From assembly GCA_903847385.1 (NCBI GenBank), contig CAINDO010000599.1:1-62724 (forward strand): 62,724 nucleotides of DNA, written 5' to 3'. The stretch comes from an uncultured Myxococcales bacterium. Its GTDB lineage: Bacteria > Myxococcota_A > Bradymonadia > UBA7976 > UBA1532. The translations under genes were made by a program, and so were the position numbers. Positions within the stretch are counted from its first letter, which is position 1. The number at the start of each line of letters is the position of its first letter. Below are positions 1 through 8,814 of the stretch, piece after piece. The notes beneath the pieces were generated by a model. It was not told where the DNA came from. It saw only the letters and a program-made list of their open reading frames with translations, and ran no database searches.

Positions 1-1251
1 CCCGCGCCGGCGCCGGCCCGCCCGAGCCCGGAGGCCCTCGCGTTCGCCGCTGCGCCCACGCCGCTGCCCGACCGCGCACCGGCGCGCTCGGCCCAGCGTC
101 CTTCGCCGGCCCGCGCCCCCGAACGTGACAACCGTCCCGCGAGCGCCATCGTACCCACGGACCCGCCCAAGGAGCCGGGGGCACAGTCGATCCATCGACC
201 CCTGCGGCCCCGCCGGGCCGGCGCGGAGCTGCCGACGTCGGCCGGGGGCCTGGTGCCGCCCTCCGGCGCCGCCTCGTGGTTCACCCGCGAGCGCATCCTG
301 TTCGGCAGCGTGATCCTGCTGGTCCTCATCGGTGCGGCCGTGCTCACCACGCTGCTCGTTCGACCGGACGCCCCCGCGCCCAACCTCGAGCCGGCCACCG
401 TCTCCATCGGGTCCACGGTGGGGCAGGGCAAGGTCATCGTCCGGTCCTTCCCCAGCGGGGCCAAGGTCAAAGTCGCCGGCGCGTGGCTCCCCGAGGGCAC
501 ACCCACGCAGACGACACTCGCAGCGGGCCGGCCTGCGCGCATCCAGGTCAAGCTCGGGGACGACTACGAGATCTACGAGACCGAGATCACCCCGGAGGTC
601 GGCCGCGAGACGCTGGTGGACGCGCAGTTGGTGAAGATCCGGGGCACGCTCACGGTCGAGTCGCGACCTGCGGACGCGACCGTCTTCATCGAGGGTCGAG
701 AGAGCGGCCACACGCCCTGCACCGTGACGGACCTGCCCGTGGACCGGCCCATGAGCGTGCGCATCCAGCGCGAAGGGTTCCAGCCGAGCGAGCAGCGCAT
801 CGAGTGGAACGGGCGCCGGGAGCAGACCGTCGAGGTCCGACTCGAGCCGCTCTCGGCGGAGCCACCCCGGGTCGTGGCCGCGCTGGATCCCCCCCCGGTC
901 GCGGCGCGCCGACCCGAGCCGCGCTACACGCCGCGGTACGAGGCGCCCGCGCCCCGGCGCACGCCGACCCCCGCGCGCGCCCCGGATCCGCCCCCCCGGC
1001 GGCCGAGCAGCGACTCCGGTGGCGGAGGTGGTGGTGGCAAAGGCTTCGTCACCGTCAACGCGCGCCCTTGGGGCACGGTCTACATCAACGGCGCCATGGT
1101 GGCCTCGGAGACGCCCCTGATGCGCTATCCGCTCCCCGCCGGCTCGCACACCGTCCAGGTCTATTTCAAGGGCGACCGGGGCGACAAGAGCCCGGTCAAA
1201 CGCATCGTCGTGGAGCGGAGTGAAGAGACCAAGGTCACTTTCACGCCGTGA
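1..1251 (+). CDS. C-terminal part of a membrane-anchored PEGA-repeat protein (5' end outside window)
   Basis: The reading frame is open from the first base of the window, so the N-terminus lies upstream. The visible 416 codons start with a Pro/Ala/Arg-rich low-complexity linker. One membrane helix follows at about residues 99-121 (core LFGSVILLVLIGAAVL). The rest lies beyond the membrane and holds three PEGA-like beta units: SFPSGAKVKVAG, SRPADATVFIEG and NARPWGTVYING. A Pro-rich spacer and a Gly run precede the last unit. PEGA domains are thought to bind surface polysaccharide, and in myxobacteria they often sit behind a cytoplasmic Ser/Thr kinase and a single helix. The missing N-terminus may therefore be a kinase, but this cannot be seen. 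The GTG at 253 is internal to this frame and is probably not the true start. The next gene overlaps the end by 32 bp. Confidence 0.8.
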   Translation, partial: PAPAPARPSPEALAFAAAPTPLPDRAPARSAQRPSPARAPERDNRPASAIVPTDPPKEPGAQSIHRPLRPRRAGAELPTSAGGLVPPSGAASWFTRERILFGSVILLVLIGAAVLTTLLVRPDAPAPNLEPATVSIGSTVGQGKVIVRSFPSGAKVKVAGAWLPEGTPTQTTLAAGRPARIQVKLGDDYEIYETEITPEVGRETLVDAQLVKIRGTLTVESRPADATVFIEGRESGHTPCTVTDLPVDRPMSVRIQREGFQPSEQRIEWNGRREQTVEVRLEPLSAEPPRVVAALDPPPVAARRPEPRYTPRYEAPAPRRTPTPARAPDPPPRRPSSDSGGGGGGGKGFVTVNARPWGTVYINGAMVASETPLMRYPLPAGSHTVQVYFKGDRGDKSPVKRIVVERSEETKVTFTP

Positions 1252-3121
1252 CGCGCGCCGCGCCGCCTGGCGGCCGGTCTTCGTCCTGGCCGCGTCGGGC
1301 TGCACGGCCGAGCCCGTGTCGGTCGAGCGCTCGCCCTACATCGAGGTCTACACCGAGGCCTCCGGGGAGCTCGAGGCGGCCGGGCGCCGATACGAGGTTC
1401 AGCCGGGCGCGCCGGCCCGAATCTTCGTCGGGGCGGGCTCGCGACGGTTGGTGTACCACCGGGGCGAGACGCACCTGGTGCTGCCCGAGGTCGACGGTCC
1501 GTCCGTTCGCCTCGACCCGTTCCTGCGGGCGGCGGGTGTCCCGCCCGACGCCGACACGACGTGGCGCGTCGAACCGGAGCCCGTCCCCGAGCTGGACGTC
1601 GCGGCGGCGGTCGTCGCGGGTGGCCGCGGGTGGCGCGCCGAGGCGGTGGGGGGCGGCACCTTCGAGGCGCCCGGCCCCCCCGGCGACGGTCTCTGGCTCG
1701 TCACCTGGTCGCGGGGCGGGCGCGCCGTGGCGCTCGGGCGCGGTGCCGGGGCCGGGGGGGCCGCGCCGGCGCAGTTGCCGCGCACGACCCGCGGCACCGG
1801 CCACCTCGAGATCGCGTACGACAGCGACATTCCGGCGTGGGCCGAGGTCCTGCCGGTGGTCGACGACGTCCCGGTCCCGCTGCCCCTTGCCGGCGGGTTG
1901 GTCTCGCGCACGCGGGGTCTGTCGCTGCCCGCGCGTTGGGGCGACGACCTCACGCTCGCCGTTCGGCTTCGGGTGCGGAGCGTCGGGCAGCCGGCGCCGG
2001 ACGCCGATCGCATCTTCGCGCTGGAGCCGGCGGCGACGTCCGTGCTGCTGCCCGATCTGGCGCTCGCGCCCATGGCACCGCAGCCGGCCGGCGACCTGAC
2101 GGCCGCCCGACCCGTCGGGGGCTCACCGCCGGCGGTCACCTGGACGCCCCCGGAGTCGACGAGCTTCTGGGGCGCCGTCTTCACGGATCCCGACGCGTGC
2201 GCGGCGGGGACGTTCTGGGTATTCGGCCCGAGCGACGCCGAGGCGCTGGCCGTGCCCGAGCCGCTGCGTGACGCCGGGCTGCTCTCCGGAGGTCTTTGGG
2301 CCTATGCGCTCGCGACGCCCCTCGACACCCTGACCGCCGCCGAGGGACGCCCCCCGGGCCTCGCCGACTGGACGTCCTCCGCCGGTCACGCCGGGCTGAT
2401 GCGCGGACCGCTGGCCGGGTGTGACGCCGGCGAAGGCCCCACCGGGGTCTACGGCCTGGTGGCCGCGGCGGACGACGCATGCGACGACGCGGCCGTTCGG
2501 GCTTCCGTCGTGGTCGACGCCTGCGGCCGCGTGGTGCTCCAGCGGCACCGACTGGACGACGCGGCGCTGGAGTCGCTGCGCTGCGGGCGCTGGCAGGGCG
2601 ACGTCTTCACCGACGCGCAGGGCCGGGCATTTCCGGTTCGCGCCGAGTCCGGTGGCCGCTTCCGCATCGCCCACCCGGACGGCGACTGGCGCCTGTTGCC
2701 GGGCGGGGCCGAGCCCGCGGTCCCGGTGCCCCCCACGCGTGTGCTGGGCGTCTTCACCCGCGTGGCGGTCGAGGCCCACCTGGAGCGGCCCGACTTCCCG
2801 GGGGAGGCGATCCTGGGCTCGCACAGGCCGGACTTCGAGGGCGAGGGCCGGGACGGGCCCTTCCTGGAGATCCGCCCGGACGGCACGTTGCGCGCCGCGT
2901 GGGCCGGCGTGGACGTCCGCGGCCGCCTCGACGCGTCCGGCAATGAGCGCGGCCCGTGGCCGGTGCGGCGGCAGCCCCATCTGTGCACGACGACCACTGC
3001 GTCCTCGACGCTGACGGCGGGCGCCGACGGGGTCTCGGTGGCGCTTCGCATGCGCCACCCCGGTCCGGACCTGCAAGGGGCGCCGACCGTTCAGATCCTG
3101 ACGGCCACGTTCGCCCGCTGA
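1220..3121 (+). CDS. Putative secreted lipoprotein of unknown function
   Basis: This protein of 633 residues matches no family I recognise. The N-terminus has several arginines, a short hydrophobic run and a possible lipobox ending in Cys (VLAASGC, about residue 28), which suggests export and lipidation. The body looks like beta-sandwich, with many Val/Asp/Pro turns, and it carries several scattered Cys in the C-terminal half (CDAGEG, DACDDA, RCGRW) that could form disulfides in the periplasm or outside the cell. The GTG at 1220 is preceded by GGAG with 4 nt spacing and lies inside the end of the PEGA gene, so translation may be coupled. The gene meets sppA tail to tail, 13 bp away. Function is unknown and the signal peptide is weak. 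Confidence 0.65.
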   Translation: MKRPRSLSRRDARRAAWRPVFVLAASGCTAEPVSVERSPYIEVYTEASGELEAAGRRYEVQPGAPARIFVGAGSRRLVYHRGETHLVLPEVDGPSVRLDPFLRAAGVPPDADTTWRVEPEPVPELDVAAAVVAGGRGWRAEAVGGGTFEAPGPPGDGLWLVTWSRGGRAVALGRGAGAGGAAPAQLPRTTRGTGHLEIAYDSDIPAWAEVLPVVDDVPVPLPLAGGLVSRTRGLSLPARWGDDLTLAVRLRVRSVGQPAPDADRIFALEPAATSVLLPDLALAPMAPQPAGDLTAARPVGGSPPAVTWTPPESTSFWGAVFTDPDACAAGTFWVFGPSDAEALAVPEPLRDAGLLSGGLWAYALATPLDTLTAAEGRPPGLADWTSSAGHAGLMRGPLAGCDAGEGPTGVYGLVAAADDACDDAAVRASVVVDACGRVVLQRHRLDDAALESLRCGRWQGDVFTDAQGRAFPVRAESGGRFRIAHPDGDWRLLPGGAEPAVPVPPTRVLGVFTRVAVEAHLERPDFPGEAILGSHRPDFEGEGRDGPFLEIRPDGTLRAAWAGVDVRGRLDASGNERGPWPVRRQPHLCTTTTASSTLTAGADGVSVALRMRHPGPDLQGAPTVQILTATFAR

Positions 3122-3134
3122 CGGGCGCAGCGCC

Positions 3135-5657
3135 TCAGCGCTCGAGCGTCGTCACGAAGGGCAGGAGCGCCAGGGCGTCGCCGCTCTCGAAGTGCAGCAG
3201 TGGCAGGTCCACGAGCGCGCGCATCACACGAGGCAGGGGGCCGGTCGTGGCGGTGGCGTCGACGCCGAGCAGATGAGCCAGCAGGGCCGGCGCGGTGAGC
3301 ACCGGGCTGCGGGGCAGTCCGCCGAAGCCGCCGCCCTCGGGGAAGGCCTCGAGGACGTAGTCGCCCCGGGAGAGACCGGCGCGCTCCGCCGCCCGCTCGA
3401 TGACCGCGAGCAGGCCGCCGTCCGCGTCCACGAGCCCGCGCTCCCGCGCCTGGCTGCCGAGCCAGACCCGACCGCGACCGACCGCGTCGATCTGGGCGCT
3501 GCTCAGCGACTTGCGACCCTCGGCGACCCGCTGCACGAAGAGCTGGTAGAGCTCCTCCATGCCCGCCTGCACGGTCTGGAGCTCCGCCTCGTTCCACGGC
3601 CGGGTCACGCCCATGAAGTCGGCGCGGGCGCCGCGCCGGTAAGTCTCGCTGCGAATGCCGAGCATCGCGAGCAGGCCGGTGACGTCGAACTTGCCCGTGA
3701 AAATGCCGATGCTGCCCGTGATCGTCGACGGATCGGCGAGGATCTCCTCGCCCGCCGCGGCGATGTAGTAGCCCCCCGAGGCCGCGACGTTGCCCATGCT
3801 GACGAAGACCGGCTTCTCCTTGGCGAGCAGCTTGAGCTCCCGCCACATCACGTCCGAGGCCGTGACCGAGCCCCCCGGGCTGTCGATGCGGAGCACCACG
3901 GCGGCCACGGCGCTCTCTTCGCGCAGTTCGCGCACCGACTGGATGAACGTGTCCGCGCCCGTGGAGATCGTCCCGGTGAAGGGATTGGAGACGGACTCTC
4001 CGTCCGTGATCGTGCCCACGGCATAGAGCACGCCGATGCGGGGCAGCTCGCCCCATCGGGCGTCCCGGCGCTCGAGTACGACCTCGGGCGAGACGAAACG
4101 CAGGCGGGCGCCGTAGACCTGGGTGAAGACCTGCTCGAACTCGTCGTACTGCACGATGCCATCGACGAGGCCGGCGGTCTGGGCGCCCTTGGCGGTGTAC
4201 GGCCCGGCGTCGATCAGCGCCGCGATCTGCTCCGGCGTCTTGCGCCGCGCGCCCGCGATGGCCTGGACCAGCCGGTCGTACAGCGGGTCGAGCAGGGCGT
4301 TCTCGGCCTCTTTCGCGGGGGCGGACGGGCCGTCGCGGGTGAACATCTCCGGCGCGCTCTTGTAGTCGCCGATGGCCACGAACTGCGCCTGGACGCCGAA
4401 GCGCTCCAGGAGCGCCCGGAGATAGTAGAAGTCCGCGCGGATGCCCGTGAGCATCAGACCGCCGGCGGGTGAGGTGAAGATGCGGTCGCAGGCCGTCGCG
4501 ACGTAGTAGGACCGCGTGTCGCCCACCGGAAGGTACGCGAACACGCTGCGGCCCGCGGCCCGCACCTCGGCGATGGCGCCGCGAAGTTCCTCGGCCTGCG
4601 CCCATCCGATCTGCAGGTCGGTCAGGCTCAGCAGGATCGCGTCGACCCGGTCGTCCTCGCCCAGGGCGCGCAAGCGCGTGAGGGTGTCGAGGAACGGCGT
4701 CTTCGGCTTCGACTCGAAGAACCCGGGCGCCGCGAACTCCGGGATCTCGCCGGAGAGCCCGACCTCGACGATCGTGTGCCAGATCTGCGGCCGGATCTGC
4801 GGCTCGGCGTTCGTGCCCACACGCACGAGGGTGCCCATGCCCACGTTCGCCTGCGCGGCGTTCGTGTCCGGTGCGTACCCGAAGACGCCGACGCCGACGC
4901 GCGCGGCGATCTGGTACCCCAGGCCGGCGAGGACCGTGTGGCTGCGCGCCCCGTCCGCCGTCGTCGTGTCGTACCGGCCGAGCAGCGACAGCGGGCCCCA
5001 GAAGTTCCAGTCGAGCCGACCGCCGTAGGTCGAGTCGGCGCCATTCGTCTCCTCGAAGCGCGCCGCCCCGGAGAGCGTGAACCGCTCCGTGCCAGGCCGC
5101 AGCGCGAGGCCGACGTCCCAGCCGCGATCGATGGGTTCGCCCCGGTACAGCGGGGTGCCGATGTCCGTCGCCGTCAGGCCCGCCGCGAGCCAACGGGCCG
5201 GGCGCCAGATGACGCCGGCGTCGAAGGTCGACACGCCCCCCAGGGCGGGATCGTCGTCCGCGGTGAACGTGCTCCAGGAGAAACCGAACGAGAACGCCGG
5301 AGACACGCGCAGAGCGTGGGTCCAGGTCAGCTTCACGGGCTCGTGCGTCTGACGTCCGGGGACGTCCAGCAACTGCAGAGACAGGCCCATGTGATAGGGG
5401 TCGAGGACCCCCAGGCCGGCGTAGGCGCCCGTGCCCGTGCCCGCAGTCTCCCGTGGGGTGCCGAGGAACGACAGCGTGAAGTCGAAGTCGCCGCCCAGGC
5501 CGAGCGCCGCCGGGTTGTCCGCGGCGTTGTCGACGTGCTCGCCGGCGGCGACGTCCTGCGTGGCCTGGCGGATGCCTGCGGTCGGGCGCTGCGCGACGGC
5601 CGGCGTTGCGGCTGCCAATGAGAGCACGATGGCCAGCGGGGCCGCGCGGCGCGTCAT
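3135..5657 (-). CDS. sppA: SppA-type serine protease with N-terminal outer-membrane-barrel-like domain
   Basis: The protein has 840 residues. It opens with a signal peptide (MTRRAAPLAIVLSLAAATPAVA). About 300 residues follow with the alternating aromatic and glycine pattern of an outer-membrane barrel, for example FDFTLSFLG, SFGFSWSTF and LDWNFWG. The remaining ~500 residues are a double-length SppA protease of the E. coli 67K type. The general-base Lys lies in GDYKSAPEMFTRDG and the nucleophile Ser in NVAASGGYYIAAAG, so both catalytic residues are present. Family members cleave leftover signal peptides and other membrane peptides on the periplasmic side. The start is the ATG at 5657. It overlaps the mutS2 stop by 4 bp (ATGA), and upstream in-frame codons would run far into mutS2. 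The barrel fusion suggests an outer-membrane location, which is inference. Confidence 0.88.
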   Translation of the reverse strand: MTRRAAPLAIVLSLAAATPAVAQRPTAGIRQATQDVAAGEHVDNAADNPAALGLGGDFDFTLSFLGTPRETAGTGTGAYAGLGVLDPYHMGLSLQLLDVPGRQTHEPVKLTWTHALRVSPAFSFGFSWSTFTADDDPALGGVSTFDAGVIWRPARWLAAGLTATDIGTPLYRGEPIDRGWDVGLALRPGTERFTLSGAARFEETNGADSTYGGRLDWNFWGPLSLLGRYDTTTADGARSHTVLAGLGYQIAARVGVGVFGYAPDTNAAQANVGMGTLVRVGTNAEPQIRPQIWHTIVEVGLSGEIPEFAAPGFFESKPKTPFLDTLTRLRALGEDDRVDAILLSLTDLQIGWAQAEELRGAIAEVRAAGRSVFAYLPVGDTRSYYVATACDRIFTSPAGGLMLTGIRADFYYLRALLERFGVQAQFVAIGDYKSAPEMFTRDGPSAPAKEAENALLDPLYDRLVQAIAGARRKTPEQIAALIDAGPYTAKGAQTAGLVDGIVQYDEFEQVFTQVYGARLRFVSPEVVLERRDARWGELPRIGVLYAVGTITDGESVSNPFTGTISTGADTFIQSVRELREESAVAAVVLRIDSPGGSVTASDVMWRELKLLAKEKPVFVSMGNVAASGGYYIAAAGEEILADPSTITGSIGIFTGKFDVTGLLAMLGIRSETYRRGARADFMGVTRPWNEAELQTVQAGMEELYQLFVQRVAEGRKSLSSAQIDAVGRGRVWLGSQARERGLVDADGGLLAVIERAAERAGLSRGDYVLEAFPEGGGFGGLPRSPVLTAPALLAHLLGVDATATTGPLPRVMRALVDLPLLHFESGDALALLPFVTTLER

Positions 5658-8080
5658 GCGAGCATCACCGCGGTGACGCCATCCCCGCCCTGATGCTGCT
5701 CCCCCGGACGGAAGTCCCGGGCGTACGTCGTGCTTCTCAGCCACTGGCGGAGCTCCTTCTTCAGCGCACCGGTCCCGTGTCCGTGGATCACATAGGCGAC
5801 GCCGGCCTCTTTTTCCATCTGCGCATCGAGGAATCGCTCCGTCGCGGCGATGGCCTCGTCCGTCCGCATCCCGCGGACGTCGATCGTGTTGTGCGTGCCC
5901 TGCGGCGGGACCTCGCCCCAACTGCGGGGCGAGGCGGGGGGCGTGGCGCGCAGCGGCGGCTGGGCCTTGGCGGCCGGCGGCGTGGGCGTGCCCTTGCTGC
6001 CGGCGAGGCGCAGATCGCCCACGTCCAGCTTCATCGCGAGGAGCCCGGCGCGCACGTCGACGCGTCCGCGGGCGTCCGGCGCGCGCTCGACGACCCCCTC
6101 GCAGCCGAGCGAGACGACGTAGACCTTCGTGCCGATGTCGAGCTTCGCCGGGTCCACTGCGGGGCCGGCCTGCGCGGCGCGTGCCGCCTCCTCCTGCGCC
6201 ACCACCCGGTCGATGACCTGCTCGACCTTGCTCTTCTGGGCGCCGAGTTGCTTCACGTCCTTGCGCATTTCCGGGTCCTTGAGCTGGGCTTGAAGTCGGC
6301 GGATCTCGTCGCGCAGCCGGCGGGCCTCGTCGAGCGCGGCGGTGCGTTCTTTCTGGACACCGGCTTTGAGGCGCTCGCGCAGCGTGCGTTCGTGGTCCTC
6401 GGCGGCGCGTCGAGCGCGCTCGGCCTGGCGGCGCTCGGCCTCCAGCGTCTCCCGCTCGGCCCGGGCGGCCTCGGCGTCCCGCTCCAGGCGGACGAGCACG
6501 GCCTCCAGGTTGCGATGCTGCGCGCCGGCGAGCACCTCGGCGCGGTCGACGATGGCCGCGTCCAGGCCCAGGCGCCGCGCCGTGGCCAGCGCCGAAGACG
6601 TCCCGGGGACGTCCAGCCGGAGCCGGTAGGTCGGCGTGCGGCTGCCCGCGTCGATGCCCATGGCGCCGTTGCGGAACCGCGGATCACCGAAGGGCAGGGC
6701 CTTCAGGCTCTCGTAGTGAGTGGTCACGACCGCGAGCGCGCCGCGGTCGACCAGCGCCTCGGCGAGCGCCTGCGCCAGCGCGGAGCCCTGGACCGGATCG
6801 GTCCCCACGACGAGCTCGTCCAGCAGCACCAGACCGCCCGGGAGCAGGTCGTCCAGGATGGCCCGGATGTTGGCCAGGTGACCGCTGAACGTCGACAGGT
6901 GGGCCTGCAGGCTCTGCTCGTCGCCGATGTCCGTGAAGATGCCCGGCACCAGCGGCACCACGCTGTCGTGCGCACAGGGGATGTGCAGGCCGCACAGCGC
7001 CATCACGACGCACAGCCCCACGGTCTTCAGCGCGACGGTCTTGCCGCCGGTGTTGGGACCCGTGATGACGAGCGCCCGCTGGCCGCCGCCGAGCTGCAGG
7101 TCGTTGGGCACCACGGGCACGCCCTCCAGCACGAGCAGCGGGTGCCGTGCGCGCCGAAGGATCATCTCCGAGGCGTCCGTGAGCACGGGTGAGGTCGCCT
7201 CCATCTCGCCGGACAGATGCGCCGCGGCCATCGCCAGGTCCAGCAGCGCCAGGGCGTCCACGGCCTGCACGATCTCCGGCGCGGCCTCGGCGACGCGGGC
7301 CGACAGCTTGGTCAGGATCCGCAGGACCTCGCGTTCGACGTCCGCCTGGGCGAACCGCAGAGCGTTGTTGGCCTCGACCACGGCCTGGGGCTCGATGTAG
7401 ACGGTCTGGGCGGTCTGCGACCAGCCGTGCACGATGCCCGGGATGTGGTTCTTGTGCCCCGAGCGGACGGGCAGCACGTACCGGTCCTCGCGGATGGTGT
7501 AGTACTCGTCCTGGAGCATGCCCGAGACCTCGGGATCGGACACCAGGCCGTCGATCCGCGACTTGAGCTGCACGTGCAGGTGCGACACCCGCAGACGCAG
7601 GTGACCCAGGTCGCCGCTCGCGCCGTCGGCCACCTGGCCCCGCTCGTCGATGGAGTCGAGGAGCGCGCGCGCGAGGTCCACGCGGCGGGGCAGGGTGTCG
7701 CCGATGGCCGCCAGGTGGGGCAGCTCGCCGCGCAGGTCGTCCAGGTACCGGCTGCAGCGAGAGGCCGTCTCGAGCACCACGCCGATGGCGGACAGCGCGT
7801 CGGGCTCGAGCACGCCGCCGCGCGCCGCCAGGCCGGCCACGCCGCGCACGTCCGGCACCTCGCCGATGGGGGGCGACCGGCCGCCGTCGAGCAGGCGACG
7901 GGCCTCGCCGACCCGGGAGAGGCGCAGATCGAGGACGTCCTTGCTCTCGGCGAAGTCGAGCCGCAGGGCCGACTGGCTCGCCAGGGGGCCGCGACAGTGG
8001 TAGGCGAGGCGCTCGCGGATGCGGTGCCACTCCAGGTGATGCAGGGTCTTTTCGGGGACGGTCGGTTTCACGCGGCGCAT
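5654..8080 (-). CDS. mutS2: MutS2 family DNA/ribosome-associated ATPase with Smr nuclease domain
   Basis: The protein has 808 residues, the usual length for MutS2. A MutS core and lever come first. The Walker A motif is TGPNTGGKTVALKT and Walker B is LVLLDELVVGTDP. The family usually has GAGTDP here, so the VV is a small deviation. The ST-rich loop LSTFSGHLANI follows. A long Arg/Glu/Ala coiled coil is at about residues 510-620. The C-terminal Smr domain carries IDVRGMRTDEA and HGHGTGALK. MutS2 proteins suppress recombination or split collided ribosomes, and the Smr domain is the nuclease part. The ATG at 8080 is chosen because the longer reading frame has an Arg-rich start unlike the family and would run into the divergent gene. 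It is coupled to sppA downstream. Confidence 0.93.
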   Translation of the reverse strand: MRRVKPTVPEKTLHHLEWHRIRERLAYHCRGPLASQSALRLDFAESKDVLDLRLSRVGEARRLLDGGRSPPIGEVPDVRGVAGLAARGGVLEPDALSAIGVVLETASRCSRYLDDLRGELPHLAAIGDTLPRRVDLARALLDSIDERGQVADGASGDLGHLRLRVSHLHVQLKSRIDGLVSDPEVSGMLQDEYYTIREDRYVLPVRSGHKNHIPGIVHGWSQTAQTVYIEPQAVVEANNALRFAQADVEREVLRILTKLSARVAEAAPEIVQAVDALALLDLAMAAAHLSGEMEATSPVLTDASEMILRRARHPLLVLEGVPVVPNDLQLGGGQRALVITGPNTGGKTVALKTVGLCVVMALCGLHIPCAHDSVVPLVPGIFTDIGDEQSLQAHLSTFSGHLANIRAILDDLLPGGLVLLDELVVGTDPVQGSALAQALAEALVDRGALAVVTTHYESLKALPFGDPRFRNGAMGIDAGSRTPTYRLRLDVPGTSSALATARRLGLDAAIVDRAEVLAGAQHRNLEAVLVRLERDAEAARAERETLEAERRQAERARRAAEDHERTLRERLKAGVQKERTAALDEARRLRDEIRRLQAQLKDPEMRKDVKQLGAQKSKVEQVIDRVVAQEEAARAAQAGPAVDPAKLDIGTKVYVVSLGCEGVVERAPDARGRVDVRAGLLAMKLDVGDLRLAGSKGTPTPPAAKAQPPLRATPPASPRSWGEVPPQGTHNTIDVRGMRTDEAIAATERFLDAQMEKEAGVAYVIHGHGTGALKKELRQWLRSTTYARDFRPGEQHQGGDGVTAVMLA

Positions 8081-8162
8081 GTTTGCCGCGCGTCCACCGG
8101 CGCGCAAGCCCGAACGGCGGCGGAGGCCTTGCCGGGGCCGCAGCGGCGTGGCAAATCGAGGC

Positions 8163-8729
8163 ATGCCCTCGCACGTCCCCGTCCATTTCGGCGTCAGCGC
8201 ATGCCTGCTGGGCGCGCGGGTCCGTTACGACGCGCGGGACAAACGTCAGGACTGGCTGCTCGACGCGCCCGCCGGCCTGTTTCGGGCCACGCCCGTCTGC
8301 CCCGAGGTCGACGCCGGCCTCGGCACGCCCCGGGAGCCCATGACGCTCGTCGGGGACCCGACCGCGCCCCGCCTCGTCGGCAACGACTCGGGGGCCGACC
8401 ACACGGCGGCGCTGGCCTCGGCGATCGAAGCGCGCCTGCGTGCCTTCGCGATCGACCCGCCCGAGCTCTGGCTCCTGAAGGCGAAGTCGCCGAGCTGCGG
8501 CGTCGGCACCACACCCCGCGGCGCGCTCACCGGCCAGGACGGTCTCTTCGCCGAGGCCGTCGCCCGGTGTTTCCCCGGCGTCCCGCGGGTGGACGAGGCG
8601 ACCCTGTCGAATTTCCGCGAACGTTCGCGGATTTTCGGGATCCTGCGGGCTCGACGTTGCGAGGCCGACTTGGCCTGCACGCCGCTCGACGCCCTCGAAA
8701 CGTGGCTCGCGTTGCGCTTCGGCGGGTGA
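8163..8729 (+). CDS. DUF523 family protein
   Basis: The protein has 188 residues. It shows the DUF523 (YbbK-like) signatures: SACLLGARVRYDARDK near the N-terminus, PVCPEVDAGLGTPREP at about residues 45-60, and LLKAKSPSCG at about 108. The conserved Cys residues in these motifs suggest metal or cofactor binding, but the family has no proven biochemical role that I can name. DUF523 is sometimes fused to a DUF1722 domain, which is absent here, so this is the short form. The ATG at 8163 opens directly on the conserved motif. A longer in-frame start at 8079 would add 28 basic residues overlapping the divergent mutS2 promoter region. Confidence 0.85.
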   Translation: MPSHVPVHFGVSACLLGARVRYDARDKRQDWLLDAPAGLFRATPVCPEVDAGLGTPREPMTLVGDPTAPRLVGNDSGADHTAALASAIEARLRAFAIDPPELWLLKAKSPSCGVGTTPRGALTGQDGLFAEAVARCFPGVPRVDEATLSNFRERSRIFGILRARRCEADLACTPLDALETWLALRFGG

Positions 8730-8814
8730 GGCGACGCGCCTCCTGCGGCCAATTGGCCTCGGCGCGAATCTTGCTCCCGTAGACGAGTTCCGCACGCCGT
8801 CAGGAATCGAACGC

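Noticed and set aside
8730..8814. Promoter for the TIG lipoprotein using TTGGCC and TAGACG
   Set aside because: The spacer would be 21 bp, too long for a sigma-70 promoter.
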